64,000 nucleotides of DNA, taken from assembly GCA_009760855.2 (NCBI GenBank), contig WPIO01000039.1, forward strand, positions 3,122,501 to 3,186,500, in the 5' to 3' direction. A program made the position numbers and the translations under genes. Shown here piece by piece: positions 1 through 22,193 of the stretch (positions are counted from its first letter, which is position 1; the number at the start of each line of letters is the position of its first letter). Under the pieces are notes generated by a model that worked only from the letters and a program-made list of their open reading frames with translations, had not been told where the DNA came from and searched no databases. The stretch comes from Cristatella mucedo (Eukaryota; Bryozoa; Phylactolaemata; Cristatellidae).

Positions 1-217
1 ACCATGTAGCCTTACAAAATCTTACCTGGTTATTGTCATCATGCAACCTCGGCAATATATCTGTCAGGCTGCACATCAAAAGCAAGCACTGCATGGTTAC
101 ACTACAGATTCTAAAATTTCATAATCCGTGGTATTTTGGGCGATTACACGGGCTATTCATGAATGAGCCGACCCCTGACCGAGTCTTGGAGGCTGGGCCT
201 GCCGGAGAAAAGGCCAC

Positions 218-352
218 TGGTTTGGTCTAGCGGTTAAGGTGCTCGCTGCGACTAAGGTCTGACTGAGGTCGTGGTCTCGAGCCCCGAGGCATATGCGAAG
301 CGCCTGAATAGAGATTAAGTTCTCTTGGGGCGCTATATAAATGAATTATATT
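218..352 (+). mobile_element. SINE-1 copy (tRNA-derived SINE)
   Basis: The head reads TTGGTCTAGCGGTTAAGGTG, like the D-arm/A-box side of a Glu/Asp-type tRNA. A B-box-like CTCGAGCCCC follows about 50 bases later. The tail is AGCGCCTGAATAGAGA...TCTCTTGGGGCGCTATATAAATGA, then a short AT-rich end. At least seven other copies occur in this window on both strands, so this is an interspersed repeat and not a tRNA gene. It lies in the NADSYN1 intron that leaves the window on the left. Confidence 0.88.
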
Positions 353-1944
353 TAACCAGAGTACATAGCAATTCTAGTTATCACAGCATAGTGAAATACG
401 ATACAAATGAAATTAACAGGGAAAATCCGTCGCAGTAACACCTAAGCTAGCCCGTTGCCCATGGATCTACTAGGCTTCAATGAGGGAAAGATACTGCACT
501 TTGTTGGCCTTTTTTCTCCCCGAGATCGAGTTTTTAACTGTAGCAGTCATGTAGGACACTCATACAAAGATGAAGATGTCCACGAATGCCAACTCTTGAA
601 CTTAACTAGAGTATAGTGCCTTGATCCATCTATATGCATTGCTACCAAGACAGTCAGATGCCACAGTTGCAGGTTGGTTCCATAACACAACCGGAAGCAC
701 CTGTGATTGGTTGGCTGGATATTAAATATCTGTAGTCAGCAGGCTAGGCTCACCTAGGAAAAGCATGTTCTACTTTGTCGAAGAGTTAGCAGAGTCGGTA
801 CGACGCAGAGAGTTAGTTAGTCCCACTCCATGGTTCTAGATGGTGGAGCCAGTAGAAATCACCTACTGACTTAGTCAGAAAGGAAGAGATATCGTTGGTG
901 TAAACCCAGCTTGGGGTAACATATGTACCTACTATTGCATGTGTATCGAGCTGCTCTGGTGAGGCGGAGATATATATTCTTGTGTCAACATCTCCACTCA
1001 TAATCGTTTCAATCAAAGCAAGACGAATGCAGCAATGATTGCCAAAAGGTTGTGGTAATGCTAATATGCTCAAGCTGATCAAACTATGGATACATTGATG
1101 GATACAAAATTACGATGATGCAGACTCATTATTTGTACGATATGCTCCCCACAGTGGCATGTCGAGTGCGATTGCCAGCTCCATCACTCTCTCCTATCCT
1201 CCCTCTCTGACTCACCGCCAGGGCATTAGGGCACCAGACAATTTGGCCCAGAGCAATTCGCACCATATAATTTGGCCTGGAGCGATTCGGTCAAACATGT
1301 TTGGCCTGGAGGTTGTGGTGATGAGGTTTTGGCCAAGAGATTTTGACAGCCATTTATTTTGACACCCTTGCATGGCAAATTGATGAGTAATGTCAATAAA
1401 TAAAAGGACACTGGCTAGCATGTTGAACATCCTACTAAGAGCACAATTCCCATAACAGAAAGAGGGCTGTCTGTATGCATAAAGCAACCGTACTAGCTGC
1501 AAGATCATAAAAGGAAGCTCGCCGCAAGCATCGAAGAACACCAAAGAGCATCGTGAGCATGGGAGGTAGCTTTCAGTTTTTCGTAAGTAAGTTTAAAGGT
1601 ACCCTCATTGAGTAGATGTTACAGATAGAAGTGAGTCTAGTTAATTATAAAAATTAGCACTATCCCCTACGTTTATGAGCAGCCTCTAGGGTAATCTCCA
1701 TTAATGTACACTGGCCTAAACAGACAGTGCACCCCCTGTGGTGCGGCACGAGACTGCACTAATAATGCATCAAATGTGCTTTTCTGCACCTATTCAATAC
1801 ATTAATGTTCGTTTTTGTAAACATGCATACATGCTTTAAGCTTAATCTTCCTGTTAACTGCCAGCATTTAATGCTTGGACTGCAGCACAACCCTCCCTTT
1901 TCACCCTCTTCTTCCATCTACTCATATCTTCCCTCTGCTCTGCT

Positions 1945-1946
<2 letters not shown>

Positions 1947-2040
<94 letters not shown>
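1947..2040. repeat. (CT)n followed by (TA)n microsatellite
   Basis: About 70 bases of CT dinucleotides with one interruption run directly into about 22 bases of TA. On the NADSYN1 strand the array starts only about 15 bases after the splice donor of exon 10, so the intron opens with (TA)n(GA)n. Confidence 0.97.
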
Positions 2041-2055
2041 GCTCACTCGCCTTAC

Positions 2056-13450
<11,395 letters not shown>

Positions 13451-13529
13451 TCCAAGGCCTAACAACCAGCGACCAAAAGGAGTACCAAACGCCGAGCCCG
13501 ACCGCTACAAGGTGAAGGTTTCGTGCATA

Positions 13530-13610
13530 CTCAATTTAGGGCGGGGCGTATGGGTGACCATAGATTGACTGCCTATGAGGACGGGACGGCTCAGGGTGGG
13601 GCGGGGATAG
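13530..13610 (-). promoter_or_regulatory. GC-box region upstream of NADSYN1
   Basis: Two GC boxes (AGGGCGGGGCG near 13539 and TGGGGCGGGGA near 13598) lie 90 to 160 bases upstream of the NADSYN1 ATG. Sp1/KLF-type factors bind such sites in housekeeping promoters. No TATA box was recognised at a convincing distance, and the transcription start is not determinable here. Confidence 0.4.
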
Positions 13611-13671
13611 CCAGTGGCGAGCTGAGTCCCGCAGACAGGCGCGTCGCCAGGAGTTTTTCAGGGGGATAAAC

Positions 13672-13979
13672 TGCTGAGATCGTGATGTGAGAATATATAA
13701 CCCAGCCTCATCACAGCGCCATGCCTAAATGTTGTCGACTGCTGGAAGCAGGCTGAGGGCCCCGACCTTGACTAGCCAATCGGAACGCAGCATTTCTCTG
13801 CTAGGCGCTAGCTATGACGCTAGCCTGTCGGAGCGCAGTGTTTCTGAGCCGCAGATGACGGAAGCTCCGGTTAGCCTTTACGTCTGTGTTGATGATTAAA
13901 CGCTGTAGAGTTCAGTTGTGTTCCAATTGTTCCAAGTCGTTTGCTCTTTAGCAGTACGCGCACACTCACGCTCACAACA
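13672..13979. mobile_element. Solo-LTR-like element, copy 1
   Basis: This 308-base segment starts TGCTGAGATCGTGATGTG and ends CGCTCACAACA. It is homologous along its length to 36231-36535: shared blocks include CCCAGCCT, AAATGTTGTCG, GGGCCC, TGACTAGCCAATCGG and GTTCAGTTGTGTTCC. Both copies have TG...CA-type ends. AAAC-like bases flank both sides here, only roughly a target duplication. It has no coding capacity. Confidence 0.72.
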
Positions 13980-14109
13980 AAACAACAACTTAAGTGGGCG
14001 TGATATGAAGTCGACACAGAATTATGTCCATTTTTCGGGTCCCTTTCGCTTAGTTAGTCGAGACGAGAAGTGCGACATACTTCACATGAGCTAAACTTAC
14101 TTGGACCAA

Positions 14110-14190
14110 GAATAATAATGCATTTGATATATCGCGCTCAGATAAATTAATCTCTTTCTAGGCATTTTACATTTGCTGACAAGAGCGATG
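14110..14190 (-). mobile_element. LINE-B 3'-end fragment
   Basis: AATAATAATGCATTTGATAT, then AATTAATCTCTTTCTAGGCATTTTACATTTGCTG match the reverse complement of the LINE-B tail. The 5' part is truncated. Confidence 0.75.
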
Positions 14191-14684
14191 GAATGCCAAC
14201 TGTCTTATGCACGCAGCTTTTTCCTTAAGCAATCCTGTTTGTAATGGAACAGTGGCGTGGTAAATCGGCAAGATTGTGATTGCTGAGATATCACTTATTA
14301 TTCAAGGGTACTTAGTTATATGGACTGGAAATCGGTTATGCGATATTTTGTGGTTAGGCGGCATAAAAGCAGACGTTTTATTTAACTCGTCAGTTGAGCT
14401 CGAGGGTTCGAGCGTAGCAGGTGTCCTTCGTTGCTCCCGTATTCCTCCAACGTCGGCCCAACCTGCGTGCTTTCGCGGTGCACCTACAAGACGCAAGCCG
14501 TACTTCAAAATATACAGCGCTTCGCCGGTACTCACCTCCTTTCGGCAATGAATAGCAGCGTTATGAGCACTAGGTTTGTGGCCCAGATCGTCCTATTGTG
14601 AAAACTGCTACAGCCCGTTTTTCATAATACGAAATAATGAACATTAACTTAACTAACCAAATGATCTTGCTTCTTTTGCAGCAA

Positions 14685-14758
14685 TTTTAAAGCGTCTAAA
14701 AATAGATTGAGTTAACGGAGGGCGCTGTATCAAATGTATTATTATTATTATTATTATT
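14685..14758 (+). mobile_element. LINE-B 3'-end fragment
   Basis: TTGCAGCAATTTTAAAGCGTCTAAAAATAGATTGAG then GGGCGCTGTATCAAATG and (ATT)n: the LINE-B 3' hairpin and tail on the plus strand with several substitutions. Apart from these fragments and the LTR copy, 13980-15100 shows no feature. Confidence 0.75.
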
Positions 14759-15099
14759 AACTGGTAGCCATCACCGCATTCCCCATACATGTTTACGAAA
14801 ACTATCAGACGCAAACAGGAAGCCGCTATTTTTCCAAATTTTTGAAACTCTGCAGTAAAAGAACTCTATAAAGACTTTTCTCCACTTCCTTTCAGCCTTT
14901 TAGTCTTTCAAAAAAGAGACCGGAATGAAGCTTACTAAGTTTGCCGCAACTCTCAAAGGTTGCTTCCTCAAAGTTTGCCTCCTTACCGTCAAGCTGAGCA
15001 TTTTGCCTGTCCAAGATGCAGAGCCCAATCAGCACGTCGAAAGCGCCAGGGTGGGCCTTATTTTAATCGCGTAGTTGACTGAGTAATACGGCGCTTACT

Positions 15100-15735
15100 G
15101 TTAAAACGAAACTCTGTAGTCCCACTTGTGACCGCGAACGGCGCAGTTGCCGCATGACACGACTTCTCTCTGACCTGCACTGGCGCCCCCCATCAAGCGG
15201 CCTGTCGACTTCCGGGTTGCATCACTCACTTTTAAATCGCATCATTTTCTTGATCCAGACTACCTACTCAAAAATACTTCCCAATCTGGTTAGGTGTCGA
15301 ACCACCTGACCGTCTGGCTCAAGTCGCTTATATGCGCCTCGAAGAAATCTCAAATCCTTAGGAGGCCGTGCTTTCAGTTCACATAATAATAATAATGATA
15401 TACATGATAAAGCCCTCTCCAAGGACTCAATCTCTTTCTAGGCACTTTATAATTGCTGCAAAGGAAGCACGATTGAATGGCTAGCTCCCAAAGCCTGGAG
15501 CTCACTGCCGACTGACGTCACAACGCTCTCTTACTTTACGACATTGAAAAAAGCTAAAGAACGCATCTACTCATTACAGCATTTGCTGGGTCTCCTTTCT
15601 GTGCTTATGCATGTGCTGGTGCATGTAACCATGTAATCACTTCATCATACTGACATGCTTCCTTTACAGCATATATAAAGCGCCTAAATAGAAGTAGATG
15701 TAGTTCGCTGGTGGCGCTGTATGCATGGATTATTA
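15100..15735 (+). mobile_element. LINE-B 3' end interrupted by a second, inverted LINE-B end
   Basis: From about 15120 the plus strand reads as a decayed LINE-B C-terminus (CATGACACGACTTCTCTCTG, then GACCTGCACTGGC and CATCAAGCGGCC). At about 15383-15479 it is broken by an inverted LINE-B tail (ATAATAATAATGATATAC to GAAGCACGATTGAATGG). It resumes at CTCCCAAAGCCTGGAGCTCACTG and runs to its own hairpin and tail near 15735. The minus-strand piece therefore inserted later. Confidence 0.82.
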
Positions 15736-15739
15736 TGTT

Positions 15740-18670
15740 GAGAAAGGAAGGGCCAAAATGGTAGCTAATGATGATATCATAACATACTTTCAATATATTT
15801 GCCGTCGCCGGTCACATTTCGTATACAATCCTATTAATTTCCTCAGTGCTTGTCGTTGTCTGCAGGGTGTGCTCTTACTTAAAATCCTGGCTCTGCCACT
15901 GGTTACAACGTTTTAGCGATTCAAAGAACTCAATTTTAGGTAGGTCTTGGATCACTTCAACATTTTATAATCTATCAACTTGTTTTCCTAATCGCCGATG
16001 AAGCTATCTGACTGCGTGAGGCTAATTCTTTCGCTGCAACTCTAATATATACGCACGCATCCCTACCGAGCACATTTAGAGCACCATGCCCTCTTTTTCA
16101 ATGCATATCGGCTGGGATAAAGCGATTTTGAATTTTTCGGAGCAAAATAACACAAAAAGATAGACTAAGAAAACGAAAAATATTTACGTCTAAAAGTCAT
16201 GGCATTAGAGCTCGTGTTACACCTACGTAGTTTAGATCTCTGATGAACCATAATCATGACAACATCTGGAATAGCGAAAATACCCTTTCCTCTCCTATTA
16301 GAATTATCAAACACAGATCCGCTACGTTTGACCCAAATTCGACGATTTATAAGTTGTTCGTGCGAGCCAACTTGTACAGCTTATATATAAAAGCAACATC
16401 ACAGCTATATCTTGCTAGTTATCCCTCTGCTAGCTGTCTCTTTTCAGCAGAAGGCTTCAAGGTAATGATAACTGCCTCATCTCACAAAGCCCTTTCACTT
16501 GACGTTTACCTCAGCACTTTATGATTCAATGCCGCACTATACTTACCGAACGGTAGTGAGTCTCATTGTCTGATTGAGTATAAGGTATTTTAGCAAAATT
16601 GGCGATAAATGGCTGTCGCGACCAGTTATTGAGACATATGATTATTCAGAACTTGGCTACTTAACGCCAATTTGTCTCACAAAGATGTTTTTCAAAAGCT
16701 TATCATCTTAAAGCACAGTTTTTTAGTGCTACTTAGACCGAAAGCGGGATAGCGGGCTGGACAAAAACTCGACGCTAGTGCGACATGCTACGGATAAGAT
16801 CCGTCGTTCAACTAAGCTAGTGACTGAAATGTGACGGAGTTTCCATTTTCATGAAGCACAATACCGTTTTCGGAACTCCGATTGTTTGTGTGGTGACGAG
16901 GAGCCTGCACGGCATTCAGCATCCCCCTCACCGCAAGCATTGTTTTTAAAAACAGAACGACCGAAGGCTGTCTCTAGAGCATACAATTTTGCATTGAGAG
17001 GCAACGATAAAGACACATCAGCTTTCTCGTTCCATTCTCGCTCCCGACTGAGCTGTCGAGACGCCGTTGAGCAACTCACTGCACAACGCTGAAGGCCTGG
17101 CTTTAAAGGATCAATTACAGGTGCTCGAGTCGAATCCTAACGCACTTCCCGAATGCATTCATGTTTATGCAGTCGTAATTGGATGCCGATATGTAGCCAC
17201 TACGACTGCTTTGGCAGGCGACCGGAGACATATCCACAGCACAAAATGGCGTAGATCTAGGCCGGGAAAACACGCTCACTCACACACATACACCCTCGCA
17301 CTCTCGTGGTCGGCAGCGGTGTTAATCGGTACTCGCTGTTGCAACGCTACACACATAAATGCCTGAACACACTGTTGGCCATTAGCGCTGGTTGCAAGCG
17401 AAGCAGAATGTTTAGACTGCAGAACAACTGAGAGCCGTCTGCCGTGGGACTGAGTTAAAAACTTTGCATCGAGCATCGGACAATCTCGCAACTCCTAGGT
17501 TTTCGAGCCACAGGTTTTCCGATTGAGCTTTTCCTAAACTTCGTTCTACTTCTCGCAGAACACAGCTGTATTATACCGATGGTTTAATTGAGATAATCCG
17601 CATCTTAGTTCTCCATTGGTAAGACCACAACCCCTTACCAACGAAGAGGTTGCTTCGCTGGAGTATGTTCTTCAGCTTCAGCTCCAGTCTTTTAATGCGC
17701 GTGTCGTTTGTTCGCACTGCAGAGAGCCAGCCGATGTCCGACAACGACAGTTTATTACCAACGCACGGAGCCGAAGAGCGCACGGCTCCCCTCGGCCCCT
17801 ACTCTCGCTCGACTTACCTTCTCGACCCTGGCTGTCCCTTGGCCGACCCCGATGGTGAATCCACCATCTGTTCACCAGCGGGTTATCGGCCTATCGGTTA
17901 TCGGTTATGTGTCAACGCCTCAGTAGAAGCTGACCACAGCTGTGCACAGGCCCCTCTCGGGGATGCTCCCACCAGCTGTTGAGGAAAGGAGCGGTACCAG
18001 CCCGCATGCAATCGAACTACAGCTCGGTTGCCAGAAACTGCATCGCACGAAGTACGTGCGAAGTAAGAATTATCCCTGTGGTAGGCGAGCATGCAGCCGA
18101 GGCAGCTTCCTATGACGTGTCATGTAAGCCAGCAAAGGCGCTGTCAACACTTTCGCACTAGTCGTACAAGTAAACTCCACAGTCTAAGCGATCGCCGCTG
18201 TATCTGACTTCAACAGACACGAGCGAGGGAGTAAGCGTTTTTCTTGCTTATCGCTGTCTAACGCGCGTTGCCAATTCATGCAGCTCGGAGAGGAGAGGCG
18301 TGCCAAAAAGCCCTGACCTTCGCCATAGCAACCTGGAGCGGTCGGGTTGACCCTGTTGTCCTGCTTATAACCGAAAGTTACCAAGCCCGTCACGGGGGCT
18401 AAGCATCAGGTCTTTCTAAGCCCACATCACTCTCGGTCTCCGCATTTGCCGCGTAATCTGATCCAAAAAACTTACCGATTAGGCATCCGACCCGAACTTG
18501 TTCTGTATATTCCGCGCATTCATGTAACTCAATTTGTCCTCCACCCACAAGGTACGTCAAACTAATGCCTACCCAAAAATAAATGCTGCTAGTATGAGTA
18601 GACATAAGTTTTCAGAGTCTGCACTAATAGTAGTGGAATCAGAGCAGTGGTATTTGAATGCAGCACTGCA
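15740..18670. other. Geneless stretch, no recognisable feature
   Basis: I find no splice-bounded reading frame, tRNA, SINE or LINE match in this roughly 2.9-kb segment on either strand. The scattered ORFs of 60-110 codons have no family features. It is intergenic between the divergent NADSYN1 and the membrane-protein gene at 20696. Confidence 0.5.
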
Positions 18671-18671
18671 T

Positions 18672-19046
18672 AAAATATGCTCCCAAAGCCTGGAACTCCC
18701 TCCCGACCTGCGTCAGAACATCCCCTGACCTGACCACATTTAAAAGGAACCTAAAAACACACCTATTTAGGAAAGCATTTAGTGGGTCCCTGTGATTCGT
18801 CCTTGATGCGCTTATGCGTGCTGACACTGTGCATGCTGCCACTAACCACATTCGCATGCTGACCCTGTGCATGTAACCCCTATTATTACCCATATTATTC
18901 ATTTCGTTTGTTTTTTAAGCATGATTTTACTTACCTTTCAATTGCATTTCACTTTACAGCGAATGTAAAGCGCCTAGAGAGAGATTAATTTCTCTGAGGG
19001 CGCTTTATCAAGTGAATTATCATTACTATTATTGTTATTATTATAA
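18672..19046 (+). mobile_element. LINE-B 3' end
   Basis: It starts within the C-terminal reading frame (GCTCCCAAAGCCTGGAACTC, reading APKAWNSLP). It passes through CACATTTAAAAGGAACCTAA and the 3' UTR landmarks GTGATTCGTCCTTGATG and GCATGCTGACCC. It ends with AAGCGCCTAGAGAGAGATTA and GGGCGCTTTATCAAGTGAAT plus an ATT-rich tail. It is among the best preserved tails in the window. Confidence 0.88.
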
Positions 19047-19841
19047 AAACTGTATAGTTGTATTCATACGTCGTTTGTATACGTCTAGATTAACTATTAT
19101 GATTTGCTAAATTGGTTGTCTCGGCCACATGGTTCGACCGCCGTCACTAATTTTTTCTAGATGTCAAGTTTCGAGATGTGAATTTAGCCACAAGTTTATT
19201 TTTGCAAAAATGTGTTTATAAAATACAATTTTTATATTGGCGACTCAATGCGGATTTTGAAAGGAAAGGAAATTCGTGCTCAGAGTACCATTTCAGGGTA
19301 AGTTCTTTTTCTTACATCTCTTGCACATACCGTACATGATGCTGCGAGCGGGCTGGAAAATTTGCATGTCTAGCAGCCATCGCTGAGCACGGTTCACGGA
19401 ACAGCAACGCAAGTTTTTTGATGACCCTCTTGTAAATAATAGCCTACTCTGAAAACCGGCCCTAACGCGCCCGCAGAATGCGGCTCGGTCTGGCAGCCTT
19501 AAATAACCCACCTTAAGCAAGATGGTCGGTCCTCTTATCTAGTGGCTGCACGAGTCTGCGAGCCGGCGGCGTGCTGCCATCAAGCGCCTTGAACTCGAGA
19601 GCCCATCCATAGAATCCTGGAAAACGTCAGGGATGGAGCTTCTGAGGAAACGAGAGGGAGGACCAGAAACTTGTATCCCGCCAAGGGGGCTGGGGGAAGG
19701 GGATTGAAAGACAAACTGAGGCCGCTGGCTCTCGCTCATTCAGCCAAACCCAGATCGGCGCTAGTCCCTCTGAATAATCCCTACGCCCTTAATCCCAATA
19801 ATCCAAACGCTTCTGAATGAATCGAGCCGCTTTCAGCGCCA

Positions 19842-19877
19842 GCTTTCAGTCGACTTTCAGTCGAGCTTTCAGTCGAC
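19842..19877. repeat. Short tandem repeat of CTTTCAGTCGA
   Basis: Three direct copies of CTTTCAGTCGA with one or two spacer bases lie at the left edge of the CpG-rich region, about 820 bases before the ATG at 20696. Confidence 0.85.
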
Positions 19878-20265
19878 AGTTCGCCGAGACTCGCAGCAGT
19901 GCACGGACGAAGGCCGTTCGCCTTTTCGCTACTAGACGCCTCCTTGTCTCCCCCGGATGCTGGGCTCAAGCCGAGCCTCGTATGGAGTCTTGAGCACGGC
20001 TCAGCGCAGCGACGCGATGTAGCTCAGCGCCTGCTTTCGCACGGCTGGCACGCGCGCGCTTTTCTGCTGAGGCCGCTTGCAGTCGCGAGCTGGGCGGGCT
20101 GTTTACGTGCCCGAAACTAGGAGGCGCTGAGCCTACGCGGCGGGAGTCTCCTCGCGCCTGCATCTCGCGGAGGGCAGTGCACCGGGAAAGAGTAGTAACG
20201 ACGTTTGCTGAACTGCCGACAAGGTATGAGTCACGAAGGGAGGGGTGTGGCTTCGCGATGAGTTC

Positions 20266-20334
20266 GCATGCCAAGGTCGCCTATACGCGCATGCCAAGGT
20301 CGTCTGTACGCGAATGCCAAGGTCGCCAGTGCGC
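20266..20334. repeat. 23-bp unit repeated three times
   Basis: Three contiguous 23-base units (20266-20288, 20289-20311, 20312-20334). Each has ATGCCAAGGTCG at its start and ACGC or GCGC at its end; the third is the most diverged. It lies about 360 bases upstream of the ATG at 20696. Each unit contains CCAAGGTCG, close to the extended half-site TCAAGGTCA bound by monomeric nuclear receptors. Confidence 0.9.
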
Positions 20335-20695
20335 GGGACCCCGGTGGGCCGGAAGCTAACAAGAGCGACTCCCTCGTAGTGGCTCGTTGGTCACATGCCG
20401 GCTGGCAGTGGCGCGGTCGTTCCGCCCATTGAAGCTGCAGTGGAGCTCACGCTTGACCGTCGTCGCTTGTTTCGTGCCGGGTCAGCAAGTCAAGAGCTGC
20501 GGAAGGAAGTCGCGCAGCCTCTCGCAGTGCATTCGAGCTTTTTACTCGTTGCCTCGCTCCTCGCGGAAGACCCCAAGGCTGCCCCGGCGGCAGCTGCCGC
20601 TCGCGGTCGAGACGACCGTCGTCGGCTGACGTTTCCAGCCGGGCGGAGATAGGAGACGGAGCGCTGCTGCGCCGGTGGCCGATTGATTTGCGACC

Positions 20696-20799
20696 ATGGT
20701 AGATGCGGACCTGGTGTGGGACCATTCTGCCGGAGAGCGTCTGGAGGGCGCCGATCGCTGCGGAAGCCAGCAGCTCGACGACAACTCGATGATGGACGC
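20696..20799 (+). CDS. Membrane-protein gene exon 1 (residues 1-34)
   Basis: It reads [20 protein letters not shown], then [14 protein letters not shown]. It is acidic and contains no signal peptide. Donor GTAAGC leaves a two-base carry that completes Ala35. Confidence 0.75.
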
Positions 20800-22025
20800 G
20801 TAAGCATCCGGCTGCGTGTGACCCGTGCGACGGGCGCCGCGAGACGACGCGGCGTCTGCCGCCGACGCACGCCGCCGTCGCGCTGCCGGTAGCTCTCTCC
20901 TGCGGCGGTCGCTCGTCCCGTCGGCTTGCGGATATCGGCCTCGATTTCGTAACATAGCCTAGTTCACCGGCTCGCGACACCTGCTGCTGCGGGCCTGGGC
21001 GTTTTCGCCCATTACTGTATGCCGCTTGGCTGCTATCGATGCAGCTCTCCGGGGCTTAGCGCTAGCTGAGAGGGTGCTTTATGCTTCGCGCCTGGCGAAG
21101 TCAGTTCTTCTGCGAGCCCCTGTTGCCACTGTGTTGCCGCTGCAGCCGATTGAAAACTAGAGCTGCTACTTCCGAGCAGTTATTGCAGTGCCGTACAAGA
21201 TTCCTGCAGTCAGCATGAGCTTGCGTTGGATACCAGTCGCATCTCCTTCGTTCTCTTATGCTCATTAGCAGCCAACGCAAAATTTCGCGAGCTGCTCGGC
21301 TAAAGCTGGCTGTGACTTCGATACCAATGGTCATACAGGTGCAACATGTACACCGGGGTTTGCAACTGTCAGGCATGGTCAAGTTCAGCTGCCCTCGGGA
21401 TATTCATGATTATGCCTGCGATCGCCCTGTCATAAATATGGAGTCCTGTTACAAGTCCTTGGCCCAAATTCTGCTCATTCCTAGGTAGCTGCCACTTGGT
21501 TGTTTGTGGGTATGAATCGAGAAAACCCTAGCCTTGGCCTATCGAGCTTCATGCAGGGAGCAAGTGTAAGGCTTTGCCTTAAGGTTTGCTATAGTCTCCC
21601 ATATTCAACCATAGTGATGATAATGATAATAGTAATATGACGTTGGTATGGCATCGCAAAAGGACTCGTCCAAGGCACTTTACGTATGCTGGAAGGCAAC
21701 TCAGCAACTGGTTTGGCATTTCGTTCTCGGCCAGCCTCCTAGTTCAGCTCTGCTTATCAGATGTGCACTATTGGCTGCCAGTTGTACATGCTGGATACTA
21801 CATAGCATGCTTTGGACCTTTTCCAGTTTTAACAACCACTTGTCTTTTGGTTTGTTTACTTATCCATGGACCGCACCAAGACTGCCGTTCTTCCTTAATA
21901 ATGTCCACATTTTAAATGGCAGGAATTCTCAGTCTTGCTTGTGTGTATGGAACACAAAACTCTCTCTCACTCGCTCGCTCTCTCTTGCTCTCTCTCTCTC
22001 TCTCTCTTGTTCTCTCTCACTCGGT

Positions 22026-22057
<32 letters not shown>

Positions 22058-22143
22058 TGCTCCCTCTCTCTCTCTCTAGTTCTCTCTCTCGTTCTCTCTC
22101 TTGCTCCCTCTCTCTCTCGTTCTCTCTCTCGTTCTCTCTCTTG

Positions 22144-22193
<50 letters not shown>

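Larger units (their letters stand above)
19740..20960 (+). promoter_or_regulatory. CpG-rich promoter region of the eight-exon membrane-protein gene
   Basis: GC content and CpG density rise sharply from about 19.7 kb and stay high through the first exon at 20696-20799 and into intron 1. A long minus-strand ORF here (20447-20980) is a by-product of GC richness. The region holds two small tandem repeats, listed separately. No TATA box was recognised. Confidence 0.55.

Noticed and set aside
218-300. tRNA gene
   Set aside because: A-box and B-box-like regions exist, but no cloverleaf acceptor stem pairs, and the sequence continues into a repeat tail found in many copies.
20447-20980. 177-codon minus-strand ORF in the CpG-rich region
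   Set aside because: Arg/Ala/Ser-rich reading of GC-rich promoter DNA, overlapping several equally long frames; no family features.
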